34,750 nt of DNA. Origin: Verrucomicrobia bacterium ADurb.Bin006. Its GTDB lineage: Bacteria > Verrucomicrobiota > Verrucomicrobiia > Limisphaerales > J093. The notes beneath the pieces are model-generated. The model had not been told where the DNA came from. It ran no database searches and worked only from the letters and a program-made list of their open reading frames with translations. Shown piece after piece: positions 33,364 to 34,750 of this stretch. The translations under genes were made by a program, and so were the position numbers. Location: the NCBI GenBank assembly GCA_002071485.1, contig MWFF01000069.1:1-34750 (forward strand), written 5' to 3'. Each line of letters begins with the position of its first letter. Position 1 is the stretch's first letter.

Positions 33364-33756
33364 TCAGGCGCCGCCGGGCGGGGACTCCCCGTCCGTGTCC
33401 ATGATGCGCCGCAGCCGCTTCCGTTCGATCGAATCCACCGGGGCGAAGGCGATCGCCACGCCCCGTATGTCCATGCGGGCCACCCGGCCGTCCAGGCAGA
33501 CCCCGTCGGCGGCGCCGCCCTTGTCCGGACAGATCAGCACGCGCACCCGGCTTTCCAGCGGCAGCGACCGCTCCGTGGCCATCAGGATGCCGCGCTCGCT
33601 CAGGTCCACCACCGCCCCCTCCACCAGCACCCCGCTGTGGAGGCGCACCTCCACCCGCGCGGTGACGCGCACCCGGTCCGAGTCCCGCTGTTCCGTTCTT
33701 GCCCTGACCACGCGCCCGTTCCTCTCCTGCGCCCGCGCGGACGCGGACAGCCGCAC
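33364..33756 (-). CDS. PilZ domain protein (right copy)
   Basis: This copy is identical to 995-1387: RxxxR and DxSxxG c-di-GMP-binding motifs, GTG start, and 50 bases upstream of the broken lipoprotein gene. Confidence 0.82.
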   Translation of the reverse strand: MRLSASARAQERNGRVVRARTEQRDSDRVRVTARVEVRLHSGVLVEGAVVDLSERGILMATERSLPLESRVRVLICPDKGGAADGVCLDGRVARMDIRGVAIAFAPVDSIERKRLRRIMDTDGESPPGGA

Positions 33757-33788
33757 TGCCTCCCCGTGGCCAATCCCCTTCCTCTAAG

Positions 33789-33817
33789 AGCATAACATAA
33801 ATCCCGTCCATTTGTAA
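33789..33817 (-). promoter_or_regulatory. Putative promoter for the PilZ gene (right copy)
   Basis: This is the mirror of 934-962: TTACAA and TATGCT spaced by 17 bases on the minus strand. Confidence 0.45.
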
Positions 33818-33915
33818 GGGGTAATGCGAAAAATGAGCAGGACCGGGGGCGGGTGTGACCTGCGGTCCGCGCCCCCTGGGATCGCCAGGGTTGCCTCTGA
33901 CCGGGCTCCGGGCAA

Positions 33916-34036
33916 GGGGGACTGAATGGACGTTATGGACGTTATGGACGTTATGGACGGGATGGATACAGAAACCGGGAAGTGCCGCGCCGGTTCCCCA
34001 CCCTGTCCACTCAGTCCACTTTGTCCACCTCGTCCA
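33916..34036. repeat. Pair of opposed 9-bp tandem arrays (right copy)
   Basis: This is the mirror of 715-835, within the 33757-34158 spacer between the divergent PilZ and radical SAM genes. Apart from the arrays and the promoter nothing else is recognisable in that spacer. Confidence 0.8.
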
Positions 34037-34158
34037 TGCATGCCCCCACCCAGACACCCAAACCGCCGCTCCTCCGGCGATCCGGGCTATAATGCCCCGG
34101 AATGAGATCTGAACCCCCGCCGGGGTGTTTTCGAAACGGACCTTCGGAAGGATGACGG

Positions 34159-34750
34159 ATGGCGGACAGTGATTTCCGGGAGATGCTGAGCGCGGCGCGG
34201 CTGTATGAGGCCGCCCAGCGCTTCTACAGCGCCGTGCCCCGCCGCTTTTTCGCGTCGGGCCGCGCCTTTCCCGCGTGGCATTACATCTTCGAGATGACCC
34301 GGCGGTGCAACCTGCGCTGCCGCATGTGCCAGTACCTGGACTTCCTGGAGAACACCCCCGCCGGGGCGCAGAAGGACGGCGAACTGACCACGGAGGAATG
34401 GCTCCGGGTCATCAGCCAGTGCCACCGCTTCTGCCTGGTCACCTTCACGGGGGGGGAACCCCTCCTCCGCAAGGACATCGGGGAGCTGCTGGAAAGCGCC
34501 TCGCGCCGGTGCCGGACCCATGTCATCACCAACGCGACCCTGCTCACGGAGGAGCGCGCCGCGCAGTTGGCCTCCCTCGCCCCCCGGCGGATGGGCGGCC
34601 TCGGCCTCAACTTCGTCGGCACCTCCATCGAGGCCCCCGGCGACCTCCACGACGAGATCCGGTCCATGAAGGGCGCCTTCGGGCGCACCATGGCGGGCAT
34701 GGCGGCCCTGCGCGCCGCGCGGACCGCCGTCCGCAAGGCCTGCCCGCGCA
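34159..34750 (+). CDS. Radical SAM protein, C-terminus beyond the window
   Basis: The first 197 residues of a radical SAM enzyme are present. After a ~40-residue helical N-terminus, FEMTRRCNLRCRMC provides the iron-sulfur cysteines Cys50, Cys54 and Cys57. GGEPLLRKD (98-106) and the following strand with ITNATLL are typical of the SPASM/Twitch-type peptide-modifying or cofactor-synthesis subgroup, in which C-terminal cysteines would decide the type; those are not visible. The ATG at 34159 has GGAAGGA six bases upstream and is preferred over an out-of-frame ATG at 34152. The frame is open at the window edge. No precursor-peptide gene is seen nearby. Confidence 0.88.
   Translation, partial: MADSDFREMLSAARLYEAAQRFYSAVPRRFFASGRAFPAWHYIFEMTRRCNLRCRMCQYLDFLENTPAGAQKDGELTTEEWLRVISQCHRFCLVTFTGGEPLLRKDIGELLESASRRCRTHVITNATLLTEERAAQLASLAPRRMGGLGLNFVGTSIEAPGDLHDEIRSMKGAFGRTMAGMAALRAARTAVRKACPR

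Larger units (their letters stand above)
27578..34750. repeat. Right arm of 7,173-bp inverted repeat
   Basis: This is the reverse complement of 1-7173. The inner boundary lies inside the protease gene at about codon 70, and here the gene reads through it without disturbance, so the right junction is the native one. The outer boundary is the window edge, at exactly the same base of the radical SAM gene as in the left arm. Confidence 0.97.

Noticed and set aside
1..34750. Terminal inverted repeats of a linear plasmid or chromosome
   Set aside because: Both ends fall inside the same radical SAM coding sequence, with no telomere-like sequence or terminal-protein gene.

Overview
The window reads as one assembled contig from a high-GC Gram-negative bacterium, most likely an uncultured verrucomicrobial lineage. 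This is inference from gene content: signal-peptide-bearing glycosidase and FGE-like proteins with cadherin-like repeats, a VKOR-DsbA fusion, a bacterial tricorn protease and weak Shine-Dalgarno signals. No rRNA or marker phylogeny is available here.

The architecture is dominated by an inverted repeat. Bases 1-7173 are the reverse complement of 27578-34750 (x maps to 34751-x), and each arm runs to the window edge. Each arm is itself composite. The outer ~2.2 kb (block A) holds a truncated radical SAM gene, a PilZ protein and a TPR lipoprotein cut off mid-gene. The inner ~5 kb (block B) holds the 3' end of an unrelated gene, a POT peptide transporter and a tricorn-type protease. Only the right arm carries the complete protease gene, with its signal peptide, continuous with the central region. 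The left arm breaks inside that gene, 28 bases before a tRNA promoter. An assembly fold-back plus a chimeric join is the simplest reading; a real inverted duplication needs read evidence.

The central unique region (7174-27577) contains, in order: tRNA-Ala(GGC) with its promoter; a secreted GH101/GH129-like glycosidase; thrS, lacking the TGS domain and preceded by an attenuator-like leader; a two-gene membrane system on the minus strand (MotA/TolQ/ExbB-like protein plus an anchored coiled-coil protein with a protease-fold-like C-terminus); a small unknown gene; a glycyl-radical hydroxyproline dehydratase with its activating enzyme; a VapBC-type toxin-antitoxin pair; the decayed remains of an ABC exporter; two exported or membrane-anchored proteins of unknown function; an FGE-fold protein with cadherin-like repeats; and a VKOR-DsbA disulfide-forming enzyme.

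Functionally the region suggests life on external protein and glycan. The exported tricorn protease and its adjacent proton-coupled peptide transporter could degrade and import peptides, the glycosidase could attack mucin-like glycans, and the HypD-type enzyme could use 4-hydroxyproline from collagen-like or plant cell-wall protein under anoxic conditions. The VKOR-DsbA protein would supply disulfides to exported proteins. The least explained parts are the MotA/ExbB-like plus coiled-coil pair, the thrS leader and in-frame palindromic insertion, and the inverted repeat itself.
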